Assembly (NCBI GenBank): GCA_046533095.1
Contig: JAJQRA010000009.1
Span: 1-64,000 of the forward strand
Reading direction: 5' to 3'
Length of the DNA stretch: 64,000 bases
Origin: ZAX-1 sp046533095
GTDB lineage: Bacteria > Bacillota > Clostridia > Lachnospirales > Lachnospiraceae
This document shows, piece by piece, positions 1 through 7,512 of this stretch. The notes under the pieces are model-generated. The model ran no database searches, was not told where the DNA came from, and was given only the letters and a program-made list of their open reading frames with translations. Both the position numbers and the translations under genes were made by a program. Within the stretch, counting starts at the first letter, position 1. Each line of letters starts with the position of its first letter.

Positions 1-52
1 ATGACTTTCTCCTATTCTTTGCTAATGATAATAATATCTTGTTGTTAGGAAT

Positions 53-1339
53 TTGTCACGTTTACTTTGTACTATTTTTATTCTACCATCATTTAGCATT
101 TATGAGGACATACGGGATAAGCTCATCGCAAAGGACGTCCCTGCCCACGAGGTAGCTTTTATCCACGAAGCGAATACCGACACACGCAAAAAGGAATTGT
201 TTGCAAAGGTGCGTAACGGTGATGTTCGTGTCCTGCTTGGCAGTACCGCAAAATGCGGTGCCGGCATGAATGTGCAAGACCGTCTTGTGGCTCTCCATGA
301 CCTCGATTGCCCTTGGCGACCCGGGGATTTAACCCAACGTTCGGGCAGAATTGTCCGTCAAGGAAATGAAAACGAACAAGTAAAAATCTTCCGCTATGTC
401 ACAGAGGATACCTTTGATGCATACCTTTGGCAGACGGTGGAGAACAAGCAAAAGTTTATCAGTCAGATTATGACTTCAAAATCCCCTGCCCGTTCCTGTG
501 AGGACATAGACGAAGCGGCACTGTCCTATGCCGAGATAAAGGCTTTGTGTGCAGGAAACCCCTTGATAAAGGAAAAAATGGACTTGGATATTGAGGTTGC
601 AAGGCTGAAACTTTTAAAAGCCAACCACCAAAGCACAAAATACCGTTTGGAAGATAACCTGTTAAAGCACTTCCCCGAAAGCATTGAACGGCACAAGGGC
701 TATATCAAGGGCTTTGAACAGGATATTGTGACACTGGCAGAGCATACCCCAAAAGTGCCACAGGGCGAGCTGCCAAAAGATGATTTTAAAATCACCATTA
801 AGGGCGATACCCTCACTGACAAGGACAATGCGGGGGCGGCAATTCTTGAAGCCTGCAAGGAAGTAAAAAACAGCGACCCTGTGGAAATTGGCAGTTACAA
901 GGGCTTTACCATGTATTTAAGCTATGCCGCATTTGGCAACGAACACACCCTCACGCTGAAAGGAGCAATGAGTCACACAGCAAAACATGGGCTTGATGCA
1001 AGGGGCAACCTCACCCGTATCGACAATGCTTTAAACAATATGTCACAGCGGTTACAGTCGGTACAGAAAGAACTGGAAAACCTCTATAATCAGCAGGCAG
1101 CGGCAAAGGTGGAAGTCCAAAAGTCGTTTATACAGGAACAGGAGCTAAAGGAAAAGACGGCAAGGCTTGCCACTCTTGATAAGGAGCTTAACATGAGTGC
1201 CATGCGTTCTGTATCCTCAAGGGATACGGCAATGGTATCCAAACGGGAGCGACCGTCTATACTGGACAGCTTAAAGCAGTCGCCGCCAAAAACCACGGCA
1301 ACACCGAAAAAATCAAAGGCAGAAAGAGAGGAACGGTGA
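53..1339 (+). pseudogene. C-terminal fragment of ICE-encoded SNF2-type helicase/methylase
   Basis: This is the 3' part of the very large SNF2-like helicase (often fused to a DNA methylase) found beside MobC in Tn1549-like conjugative elements. The visible part is the helicase C-terminal domain: GSTAKCGAGMNVQ at residues 63-75 and the arginine-finger motif QRSGRIVRQG at 95-104, followed by a coiled, charged tail ending in lysine-rich sequence. The first 15 or so residues do not fit the family, and the family-like reading begins near base 95, so the upstream 90 bases are foreign and the N-terminal helicase lobe is missing. The stop overlaps the next start (TGATG). It is read here from an in-frame ATG, but I doubt it makes a functional enzyme. 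Confidence 0.8.
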
Positions 1340-1674
1340 TGGCAAACAGGCAAAGAAATATTCGTATACAACTTAGGGTGACACAGCAGGAAAAGGAGCT
1401 GATAGAGCAAAAGATGCAGGAGCTTGGCACAAAAAACACCGAAGCCTACCTACGCAAAATGGCGATTGACGGGTTTATTATTCACCTGGACACTACAGAT
1501 GTTCGGAAGCTTGTCAGAGTACTCAGAGTGACAAGCAACAGCCTTAATCAGCTTACCAAACGGCTACATGAAACAGGCAGTATTTACGGTGAGGACATAG
1601 AGTATTTGCGAAAAAGCTATGACAGGCTTTGGAGTGCTGCGGAGGAAATTATGCTCAGACTGGCGGCGATTTGA
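1339..1674 (+). CDS. MobC-like plasmid mobilisation/relaxosome protein
   Basis: A 111-residue MobC-family protein that would help the relaxase load at oriT by binding DNA next to the nick site. The sequence shows the usual layout: a basic N-terminus with a ribbon-helix-helix-like stretch (NIRIQLRVTQQEKELIEQKM) and a C-terminal helical region with SNSLNQLTKRLHETG, typical of MobC. I prefer ATG 1339 over GTG 1336 because it overlaps the preceding stop as TGATG, a usual coupling arrangement. The relaxase lies downstream, but separated from it by a cargo gene. Family membership is secure; activity in this decayed element is unknown. Confidence 0.85.
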   Translation: MANRQRNIRIQLRVTQQEKELIEQKMQELGTKNTEAYLRKMAIDGFIIHLDTTDVRKLVRVLRVTSNSLNQLTKRLHETGSIYGEDIEYLRKSYDRLWSAAEEIMLRLAAI

Positions 1675-1754
1675 AACGGCAAGATAGACACTTTCCCTTT
1701 CATCTGCTACGATAAGTACAAGACGGATACCGTTAGATATATGGAGAGGTGTTT

Positions 1755-2036
1755 ATGAAAATATTGTTTAAAATCATACTGCTGCCAATCACATTGGTGC
1801 TTAATATCTTGCTTGGAATATCAAAGTTTGTGCTTATATTTGGTGGAGGGCTTCTTGGTGTTCTGTCCTTTATCTTCTTTGCTCTCGGCATCGGCACTAT
1901 TATCGTAGCAGGCTTTTCACAAGCGATACCCGCTTTTATCGCAGGCTATCTCATAAGCCCGTGGAGATTGCCGATGATAGGAGCATGGATTATAGCAAGA
2001 GTGGAGTACTTCAATGATTGGCTGAAAGGAATATAG
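1755..2036 (+). CDS. Small membrane protein of Tn1549-like elements (CD1845-like)
   Basis: A 93-residue very hydrophobic protein with about two or three membrane segments (roughly residues 5-25, 27-48 and 50-65) and a short polar tail ending WLKGI. Similar small membrane proteins, usually called CD1845-like, occur at this place between MobC and the relaxase in Tn1549-type elements; their role is not known. ATG 1755 is chosen because GGAGAGG lies 6-12 bases upstream; the GTG at 1749 falls inside that ribosome site. Its gene is followed by a terminator-like hairpin. Confidence 0.7.
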   Translation: MKILFKIILLPITLVLNILLGISKFVLIFGGGLLGVLSFIFFALGIGTIIVAGFSQAIPAFIAGYLISPWRLPMIGAWIIARVEYFNDWLKGI

Positions 2037-2052
2037 TCATAGAAATGGTATA

Positions 2053-2085
2053 GGGCGGTAGCATTTATGTGCTATCGCCCCTTAA
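2053..2085 (+). terminator. Terminator-like hairpin after the membrane-protein gene
   Basis: GGGCGGTAGCA (2053-2063) pairs with TGCTATCGCCC (2070-2080) with one G-T wobble and a 6-base loop. It is followed by a short T-poor tail, so termination may be partial. Confidence 0.55.
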
Positions 2086-2100
2086 TTGCCACATAGTAGG

Positions 2101-2163
2101 AGTGCCACCGTAAAGCAAGGGCGGCGAAGCCGTTTATCTTGACCCTTGTTTTGTGGTGGCACT
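2101..2163 (+). other. Candidate oriT: long imperfect inverted repeat
   Basis: AGTGCCACCGTAAAGCAAGG (from 2101) is repeated in inverted form at 2143-2163, with 19 of 21 positions matching, and the intervening DNA holds a perfect inner hairpin CGGC-GAA-GCCG (2122-2132). It sits between mobC and the relaxase, which is where transfer origins of MobA/VirD2-type elements usually lie. The assignment to oriT is by position and symmetry only; no nick site can be read directly. Confidence 0.5.
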
Positions 2164-2187
2164 TCTGCTTTTTTCGTTTAAAAGCTG

Positions 2188-2219
2188 TTGATGAATTTGT
2201 CGGAAACACATGGTATAAT
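2188..2219 (+). promoter_or_regulatory. Promoter with extended -10 for the DUF2971 gene
   Basis: TGGTATAAT (2211-2219) is an extended -10 box (TGn-TATAAT). The only -35-like sequence, TTGATG (2188-2193), is 20 bases away, so the extended -10 is likely to carry the promoter. It gives the cargo gene its own transcription start inside the element. Confidence 0.55.
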
Positions 2220-2255
2220 GTAAATATTACAACTTGTACGAAAGCGAGGAACTAC

Positions 2256-3059
2256 ATGAAAAGCACTGAATATGAGAAGTATTTAAACCTTATTTCACAA
2301 AAGAAATTTGAGGAGGCTGTCAGCTTTAAAGCTGATAAAATCCCTACTGTTTTACATAAATATTTTGGGTTGAACAAAGATAAAACACTGAATTTACAAA
2401 AAATACAATGCATTGCAGAAAACAAGCTATATTTAAGTGATTTTAATTCGTTCAATGACCCATTCGAGGGAAAGTATTTTGTGTTCAACGGAGATAAACT
2501 TTCAAAAAAAGGGTGGGACAAATCTCAAATAGAAGAATTTATAAATGGCTTAACTGCCTTATGGAGAGTAACTTGTTTAAGCGATACTAATGAGCAGAAT
2601 ATGCCCATGTGGGCTTACTACGCAAATAATCACGAAGGGTTTTGTGTTGAATACATTTTATGCGACTTGCAAAAAAAATACATATTACCAGTAGCTTATG
2701 AGAAAGAACGACAAGAAGCAAATTCCATAGTTACGCACATCATAAATGCGGCAATGACTGTTAAAATGAGTGGAACACCTCCATCGGAGGAATTTTCGCT
2801 TTATAATCATCTCATGTTCCTTTCAATGACTGCTAAACATATAAGTTGGGAACACGAAAGAGAATACAGAATTATGTCACCCGACAGATATTTTCCAGCA
2901 ATTCCAAGCAAGATTTACATAGGATTAAATTGCACAGACGAAAACAGAGAGAAATTAATTGACATAGGAAAATCATCTGATGGAATTTGCAAAGTATATC
3001 AAATGTACCTTGATAGCAACAATTCTAAGTTTGAACTTCAAAAACAAAAAATAGTGTGA
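2256..3059 (+). CDS. DUF2971 domain protein, cargo gene
   Basis: A 267-residue protein of the DUF2971 family. Family hallmarks are visible: LYLSDFNSFNDPFEG at about residues 68-82, the CLSDT and MPMWAYYANNHEGFCVEY segment near 115-145, and WEHEREYRI near 215-225. DUF2971 proteins are widespread in defence islands and phages but their biochemical role is not settled. ATG 2256 follows GAGGA by six bases and the gene has its own promoter and terminator. It lies between the presumed oriT and the relaxase, where such elements normally have no gene of this kind, so it looks like a later insertion of a self-contained cassette. Confidence 0.75.
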   Translation: MKSTEYEKYLNLISQKKFEEAVSFKADKIPTVLHKYFGLNKDKTLNLQKIQCIAENKLYLSDFNSFNDPFEGKYFVFNGDKLSKKGWDKSQIEEFINGLTALWRVTCLSDTNEQNMPMWAYYANNHEGFCVEYILCDLQKKYILPVAYEKERQEANSIVTHIINAAMTVKMSGTPPSEEFSLYNHLMFLSMTAKHISWEHEREYRIMSPDRYFPAIPSKIYIGLNCTDENREKLIDIGKSSDGICKVYQMYLDSNNSKFELQKQKIV

Positions 3060-3060
3060 G

Positions 3061-3092
3061 AAAAAAGAGTTGCCTATTGGCAGCTCTTTTTT
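3061..3092 (+). terminator. Rho-independent terminator of the DUF2971 cassette
   Basis: AAAAGAGTTGCC and GGCAGCTCTTTT form a stem (one G-T wobble) with a four-base loop and a run of six T. It starts right behind the DUF2971 stop codon and lies just before the relaxase ribosome site. Confidence 0.75.
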
Positions 3093-3112
3093 CTTGCCCC
3101 AAAGGAGGTGTT

Positions 3113-4528
3113 ATTGTCGCTACCACACGCTTAATTGCTATGCACCAAAACAAAGGGAAATCTATTGCCGCTTGCCTTGCCGACCGCACCGATTATGCGA
3201 AAAACCCCGACAAAACAAACGACGGTGAACTACTATCCTCTTATGAGTGCGACCCCAAAACGGTACAAGGCGAGTTTATGCTATCTAAGCGGCAATATGA
3301 CGATATTACAGGCAGAAAACAAGCGAGCAATGTCATTGCCTATCAGATACGGCAAGCCTTTAAGCCCGGGGAAATAACACCCGAGCTTGCCAATAAAATC
3401 GGCTATGAATTGGGTATGAGCTTCACCAAAGGCAACCACGCATTTATCGTTGCAACACACATTGACAAATCCCATATCCACAATCACATTATCTTTAATT
3501 CAACATCTATAGACTGCACAAAAAAGTTTAGAGATTTTAAAAGAAGTGGCAAGGCACTTGCCCAAATATCCGACCGTATTTGTCTTGAAAACGGACTGGC
3601 CATTATCGAAAATCCCAAACGCTCTAAAGGGCATTACGGCAGGTGGCTTGGTGATAAAAAGCCCCTCTCTCATTCCGATAAATTAAGACAGACCATAGAT
3701 GAAGTGATTGCTAAAAAGCCTAAAACCTTTGATGCGTTTTTACAGCTCATGCAGGGTACAGGCTATGAAATAAAAAGTGGTAAGCACTACGCATTTAAGG
3801 GTGCAGAACAGAAGAAATTTATCCGTCTGCGTTCTCTTGGCGAGGGATATTCAGAAGATGAAATCAAGGCAATTATCGACGGTAAAGCTCCACAAAGAGA
3901 AGTCAAAAAATCTTCTGCCAAACAACCGAGGCGGCAAGAAAAATCCGTTAATCTGCTTGTGGATATACAGGCAAAATTACAACAAGGCAAGGGCAAAGGC
4001 TACGAACAATGGGCGAAGATTTTTAATCTAAAACAGATGGCACAGACGGTTAATTTTCTGCAAAAACATAAGCTGCTTGCCTATTCCGATTTAGAGGAAA
4101 AGGCAAAGAAATGCACCGCTGTTTTCGATGAACTGAACACGAAAATTAAGACCTCCGAAAAGCGTATGGCAGAAATTCAAGTGCTTAAAAAGCACATCAT
4201 AAACTATGCGAAAACCCGAGATATTTACACCGCCTATCGCAAGGCAGGCTACTCCCAAAAGTTTTACGAGGAACACCGTGCCGAGCTTACTTTGCACAAA
4301 GCGGCAAAGGTGGCTTTTGATGAACTCGGGGTGAAAAAGCTCCCCACAGTTAAGACACTGCAAAGCGAATATGCGGACTTGCTTTCCCAAAAGAAAAGGG
4401 CATACGGACAGTACCATACAGCGAAAAAAGAAATGCAGGATATTTTGACTGCAAAGGCGAATATCGACCGACTTTTGGAACTGGAACAGGAGCAAAAGCA
4501 AAAAGAAAAATCACAGGAACAGCGGTAA
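3113..4528 (+). CDS. Relaxase, MobA/VirD2 family (Tn1549-like)
   Basis: The conjugative relaxase, which would nick oriT and stay covalently bound to the 5' end. The N-terminal HUH domain is clear: the metal-binding triad THIDKSHIHNHIIFN lies at about residues 117-131, and the early part follows the Tn1549 family pattern (TTRLIAMHQNKGKS, CLADRTDYAKNP). A charged, helical C-terminal half follows, as in full-length relatives. The start is odd. A strong AAAGGAGGTG (3101-3110) precedes the codons ATT GTC GCT ACC; the codon in the place of the usual ATG is GTC (3116). I set the start at ATT 3113; an upstream in-frame GTG at 3056 would read through the DUF2971 terminator. Translation may be weak or absent. 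Confidence 0.75.
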   Translation: MVATTRLIAMHQNKGKSIAACLADRTDYAKNPDKTNDGELLSSYECDPKTVQGEFMLSKRQYDDITGRKQASNVIAYQIRQAFKPGEITPELANKIGYELGMSFTKGNHAFIVATHIDKSHIHNHIIFNSTSIDCTKKFRDFKRSGKALAQISDRICLENGLAIIENPKRSKGHYGRWLGDKKPLSHSDKLRQTIDEVIAKKPKTFDAFLQLMQGTGYEIKSGKHYAFKGAEQKKFIRLRSLGEGYSEDEIKAIIDGKAPQREVKKSSAKQPRRQEKSVNLLVDIQAKLQQGKGKGYEQWAKIFNLKQMAQTVNFLQKHKLLAYSDLEEKAKKCTAVFDELNTKIKTSEKRMAEIQVLKKHIINYAKTRDIYTAYRKAGYSQKFYEEHRAELTLHKAAKVAFDELGVKKLPTVKTLQSEYADLLSQKKRAYGQYHTAKKEMQDILTAKANIDRLLELEQEQKQKEKSQEQR

Positions 4529-4777
4529 GCGTTCCTATGCTTTTAGCACCGTTTACGGTGCGTAGCTCGCTGATGAAATCAGCGTAAAGGGGATTGGGGA
4601 AACCCCAACAAGCAAGCATATGTAGACCGAATGGTCGCCCATATGCCCTGCTTGCCACTTTTGTTCGCAGACAAATAACGGTATCCTTTACAGTGTGGTT
4701 TACTTTTACTATCATGGTCATATAAGCAGTATAAGCTACTGTACATGAACACCAAAAATATGAAAGGACTGATAAAA
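4529..4777 (+). other. Intergenic region with several small dyads
   Basis: No gene seen. The stretch contains GCACCGT/ACGGTGC (4549-4564), a GGGGATTGGGGAAACCCC stem near 4592-4609, and a longer dyad around GCAAGCATATG and CATATGCCCTGCTTGC (4612-4653). They could act as transcription stops or as regulatory RNA between the relaxase and the next ICE gene. Confidence 0.3.
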
Positions 4778-5074
4778 ATGCTGACCTTTGAAAAGGTTTT
4801 AGAGGTATTCAAAGACTATCTAAGCAAAGATGATGTTTTCGAGATTGTAACAACAAAACGAGGTTATACCGTTATGATTTGGGAGGAAAAAGACGAGCAA
4901 TGGTTTGGTGTGGAGCATTGTAAAACACCCGAGCTTTTGCGAGATGCCCTGCTTCAAGGGTACTATGATTTTTCAGAGCAACAGCTCACCCATAACCGCA
5001 GAAACTTAACCAAAGAAGAAATTGCAGATATTCAAAACCGATGTAAACAGCTTTACGATTTGTGTGGAGAATAA
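4778..5074 (+). CDS. Conserved ICE hypothetical protein
   Basis: A 98-residue acidic soluble protein (MLTFEKVLEVFKDYL to YDLCGE) with no motif I can assign. Its place right after the relaxase matches a small conserved protein seen in Tn1549-like elements. I chose ATG 4778 because AAAGGACT lies about 8 bases upstream and the reading starts with a typical helix; an ATG at 4745 would add eleven residues. A clear terminator follows. Confidence 0.6.
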   Translation: MLTFEKVLEVFKDYLSKDDVFEIVTTKRGYTVMIWEEKDEQWFGVEHCKTPELLRDALLQGYYDFSEQQLTHNRRNLTKEEIADIQNRCKQLYDLCGE

Positions 5075-5085
5075 AAAAGTAACCT

Positions 5086-5122
5086 AAAAAGTGCGATTGC
5101 TTATGCAGGTGTCGCACTTTTT
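5086..5122 (+). terminator. Rho-independent terminator
   Basis: AAAAAGTGCGA (5086-5096) pairs perfectly with TCGCACTTTTT (5112-5122), loop of 15 bases, T run on the plus strand and A run on the other side. It can serve both the plus-strand gene before it and the minus-strand XRE gene after it. Confidence 0.8.
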
Positions 5123-5153
5123 CAGTTTGCTCGTTCAGAGAAACCAGCGTTAA

Positions 5154-5507
5154 TTATTCCGCTGTTTCTCGTGCCGTTTTCAAGCCTTGAGCTGTAGCTT
5201 CCATTACAATAAGCTCCTTTTCTTCCATTGAGTTAAGCAACACATCAACTTGCTTACGGTGATTGCTTTCTTTAGCTTCCTCGCATGGATAAAAAAACTG
5301 GTCTACCGAAATGTCGAGCAAGGTAATAATGAGATAAAATTTGTTCAACCTTGGGTGCTGCCCTCTGTTCTCTATGTACATAATAGAGCGTGGTGTGAGG
5401 TCTACCAGTTGGGCAAGGTATTCCTGTGTCCACCCTTTTGCTTCTCGAGCTTTTTTTATCGCCATACCCAAAGGCTTGAAATCAAGTTTTCTTTCGTCTT
5501 GGTACAT
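5154..5507 (-). CDS. XRE-family helix-turn-helix regulator
   Basis: A 117-residue regulator with an N-terminal Cro/CI-type HTH at about residues 13-68: LGMAIKKAREAKGWTQEYLA, then PRSIMYIENRGQHPRLNKF. The C-terminal half is acidic and probably mediates oligomerisation. It runs against its neighbours and shares the 5508-5662 region with the WYL regulator. Two direct GTACATTT copies (5502-5509 and 5530-5537) overlap its start and promoter region and could be its own operator (inference). Its targets are not evident. Confidence 0.85.
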   Translation of the reverse strand: MYQDERKLDFKPLGMAIKKAREAKGWTQEYLAQLVDLTPRSIMYIENRGQHPRLNKFYLIITLLDISVDQFFYPCEEAKESNHRKQVDVLLNSMEEKELIVMEATAQGLKTARETAE

Positions 5508-5601
5508 TTTAATATCACCCTATATTATTGTACATTTCGGGTGGCGATATGAGAACGAAATACAATTTTATGTTTGGTAATGTTTTTTTTCGTATTCTCT
5601 C

Positions 5602-5640
5602 TAACCTTGACATGCGATGTCAAGGTTAATATACTATAAT
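5602..5640 (+). promoter_or_regulatory. WYL operator 1: perfect 27-bp palindrome with -10 box
   Basis: TAACCTTGACAT (5602-5613), GCG, then ATGTCAAGGTTA (5617-5628) is a perfect palindrome. TTGACA lies inside it and TATAAT follows at 5635-5640, a 22-base spacing that is too long for a normal sigma-A promoter. The dyad centre is therefore about 32 bases upstream of the expected start. The same arrangement recurs at 6550-6589. Confidence 0.75.
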
Positions 5641-5662
5641 AGTGTCACAAGGAGGTGATTAT

Positions 5663-6559
5663 TTGAAAGAGAGTAGGCTGTTTAAGATTGTTTATTGCAT
5701 CTTAGAAAAAGGACGTGTTACTGCTCCAGAATTAGCCGAAAAATTTGAGGTGTCTGTAAGAACTATTTATCGTGATGTGGATGTGATTAGTAGTGCTGGT
5801 ATTCCCATTTATGTTTCAACTGGCAGAAATGGTGGAATACAAATTCTTGACAACTATGTGTTGGAAAAAGCCTTTTTTTCTGATAAGGAAAAGCAAGATA
5901 TATTATCTGCTTTACAGAGTTTATCTGTTGTAGACAACACCTATGAAAGAGAACTGTTGACAAAGCTTTCTGCACTTTTTAACACAGATTCAGAAAATTG
6001 GTTTGAAGTAGATTTTGGTCGTTGGGGCAACAAAACACAGGACAATGCTAAGTTTGAGTTATTGAAAAAGGCAGCTATCACGCATAAAGTCGTATTTATT
6101 GTTTATGTTAGCTCCTACTGCAAAAAAACAACGAGAAAAATTCACCCTCTAAAACTCTTCTACAAATCAAAGGAATGGTATGTTAAAGCCTATTGCACAG
6201 AGAAAAATGATTTCCGTCTTTTTAAAATAAACCGCATTGTAGAGTGTGAACTTTTAGATGAAGATTTTATTCCTGTTGATTTTCCAAATTTACAAGATGC
6301 AGAGCAGAATACCTATAACAAAATAGTGCTTCGCTTTCCTAAAGAAATGGCTTACCGCATTTATGACGAGTTTAAAGAGAATGAACTTACAGAACAAGAA
6401 AACGGCGATTTTATTGCGGCTGCCTATATGCCGGAGGACGCATGGCTGATTGGGTATCTTCTTTCATTTGGGGCATATGTAGAGGTAATAGAGCCTATCT
6501 ATTTGCGTAAGATTTTGTTCGATGAAGCAAAGAAAATTTGCGAAAAAAATAAACCTTGA
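5663..6559 (+). CDS. WYL-domain transcriptional regulator (YafY-like)
   Basis: A 298-residue regulator with an N-terminal winged HTH (KIVYCILEKGRVTAPELAEK, SVRTIYRDVDVISSAGIPIY) and a WYL ligand-binding domain in which HPLKLFYKSKEWYVKAYC is the recognisable core, followed by a C-terminal WCX-like part. WYL regulators sense nucleic acids or other ligands and often control defence or DNA-damage genes. TTG 5663 is the start because AAGGAGGTGA ends 4 bases upstream; the GTG at 5642 precedes that site. Its stop codon lies inside the second operator, so the gene is probably autoregulated and controls the following genes (inference from the two palindromes). Confidence 0.85.
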   Translation: MKESRLFKIVYCILEKGRVTAPELAEKFEVSVRTIYRDVDVISSAGIPIYVSTGRNGGIQILDNYVLEKAFFSDKEKQDILSALQSLSVVDNTYERELLTKLSALFNTDSENWFEVDFGRWGNKTQDNAKFELLKKAAITHKVVFIVYVSSYCKKTTRKIHPLKLFYKSKEWYVKAYCTEKNDFRLFKINRIVECELLDEDFIPVDFPNLQDAEQNTYNKIVLRFPKEMAYRIYDEFKENELTEQENGDFIAAAYMPEDAWLIGYLLSFGAYVEVIEPIYLRKILFDEAKKICEKNKP

Positions 6560-6589
6560 CACATGGTGTCATGGTTTATGTGTTATTAT
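6550..6589 (+). promoter_or_regulatory. WYL operator 2: palindrome with -10 box before the zinc-ribbon gene
   Basis: AAACCTTGACAC (6551-6562), ATG, then GTGTCATGGTTT (6566-6577) is a palindrome with one mismatched pair and the same core as the site at 5602. TTGACA (6556-6561) and TATTAT (6584-6589) are again 22 bases apart. The TGA inside TTGACA is also the stop codon of the WYL gene. Confidence 0.75.
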
Positions 6590-6631
6590 TTCATTGTAGC
6601 TATAAGAAAATTTTTTTTAGGAGGGTTTTAA

Positions 6632-6898
6632 ATGAGTGAGAAATTTTGTGAGTGTTGTGGTATGCCTATGGGCACTACCGATGAAATGTATGGGAGTAAT
6701 TCAGACGGTAGCAAGAGCAAGGACTACTGCAAATATTGTTTTGAAAATGGTGCATTTACAAGTGATTGCACAATGGACGAAATGATTGAGTTTTGTATTC
6801 CCCACATGGTTACGGCTAATTCAGCTATGACGGAAGATGAAGCTCGTAATATGATGAAAGAGTTTTTTCCGACACTCAAGCGTTGGAAAACAACATAA
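6632..6898 (+). CDS. Putative zinc-ribbon protein (Zn_ribbon_2 type)
   Basis: An 88-residue protein with paired cysteines CECCGMPM (residues 6-13) and CKYCFENG (32-39), the pattern of the small Zn_ribbon_2 family. The remainder (MDEMIEFCIPHMV, MMKEFFPTLKRW) is helical. AGGAGGG precedes ATG 6632. It is the first gene behind the second WYL operator and so the most direct target of that regulator. Function is unknown; relatives often sit next to WYL or MerR regulators. Confidence 0.75.
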   Translation: MSEKFCECCGMPMGTTDEMYGSNSDGSKSKDYCKYCFENGAFTSDCTMDEMIEFCIPHMVTANSAMTEDEARNMMKEFFPTLKRWKTT

Positions 6899-6937
6899 TT
6901 TAGTATTTGGTCTTGATACCATAAGGAGGATAATTAC

Positions 6938-7477
6938 ATGGGCAGAGCAACAACAAAATCAGATATGACAACCGCAGCAATTAGCAATTACGAGAAACTG
7001 AACGTGCTTATTTCTGAATTGACAGAGGAAGAATTGTCAACTTCATTTGATTTTACAGCAGATGATAAAAAGAAAGAAGCTCATTGGGGTAGGGACAAAA
7101 ATCTTCGAGATGTTCTAATTCATCTCTATGAATGGCATCAACTGTTGCTTAATTGGGTTCAAGCAAATAGAAATGGAGAAAACAAACCGTTTATTCCTGC
7201 ACCGTATAATTGGAAAACATATGGCGATATGAATGTGGAATTTTGGGAAAAGCACCAAAGCACGACATTGGAAGAAGCAAAAGAAATGCTGAAAAAATCC
7301 CATGAGGAAGTATTGAGTTTGGCAGAAACCTTTTCCAATGAGGAATTGTTTTCAAAAGGTGCATATAAGTGGGTTGGTGGAAGTACATTAGGTTCTTATT
7401 TTGTGAGCGCCACAGCAAGCCACTATGATTGGGCTATGAAAAAACTTAAAGCCCATAAGAAGAACTGCGTAAAATAA
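6938..7477 (+). CDS. ClbS/DfsB-family four-helix-bundle protein
   Basis: A 179-residue DinB-like protein of the ClbS/DfsB family (formerly DUF1706). Typical features are the early TKSDMTTAAISNYEKL, the central DVLIHLYEWHQLLLNW with histidine, the PAPYNWKTYGDMN turn and the late ASHYDWAMKKLK helix. ClbS itself hydrolyses the cyclopropane warhead of colibactin and protects the producer; most family members have no known substrate. It follows the zinc-ribbon gene by 39 bases with its own AAGGAGG site, so both are likely in one transcript under WYL control. Confidence 0.85.
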   Translation: MGRATTKSDMTTAAISNYEKLNVLISELTEEELSTSFDFTADDKKKEAHWGRDKNLRDVLIHLYEWHQLLLNWVQANRNGENKPFIPAPYNWKTYGDMNVEFWEKHQSTTLEEAKEMLKKSHEEVLSLAETFSNEELFSKGAYKWVGGSTLGSYFVSATASHYDWAMKKLKAHKKNCVK

Positions 7478-7512
7478 GCAACTTATAATTCTTTAGGTAT
7501 GAGGGGAATGTG

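Noticed and set aside
5607..5640. TTGACA and TATAAT as an ordinary sigma-A promoter for the WYL gene
   Set aside because: The spacing is 22 bases, and TTGACA is part of a perfect palindrome repeated at the second operator, so it is better explained as a regulator site.
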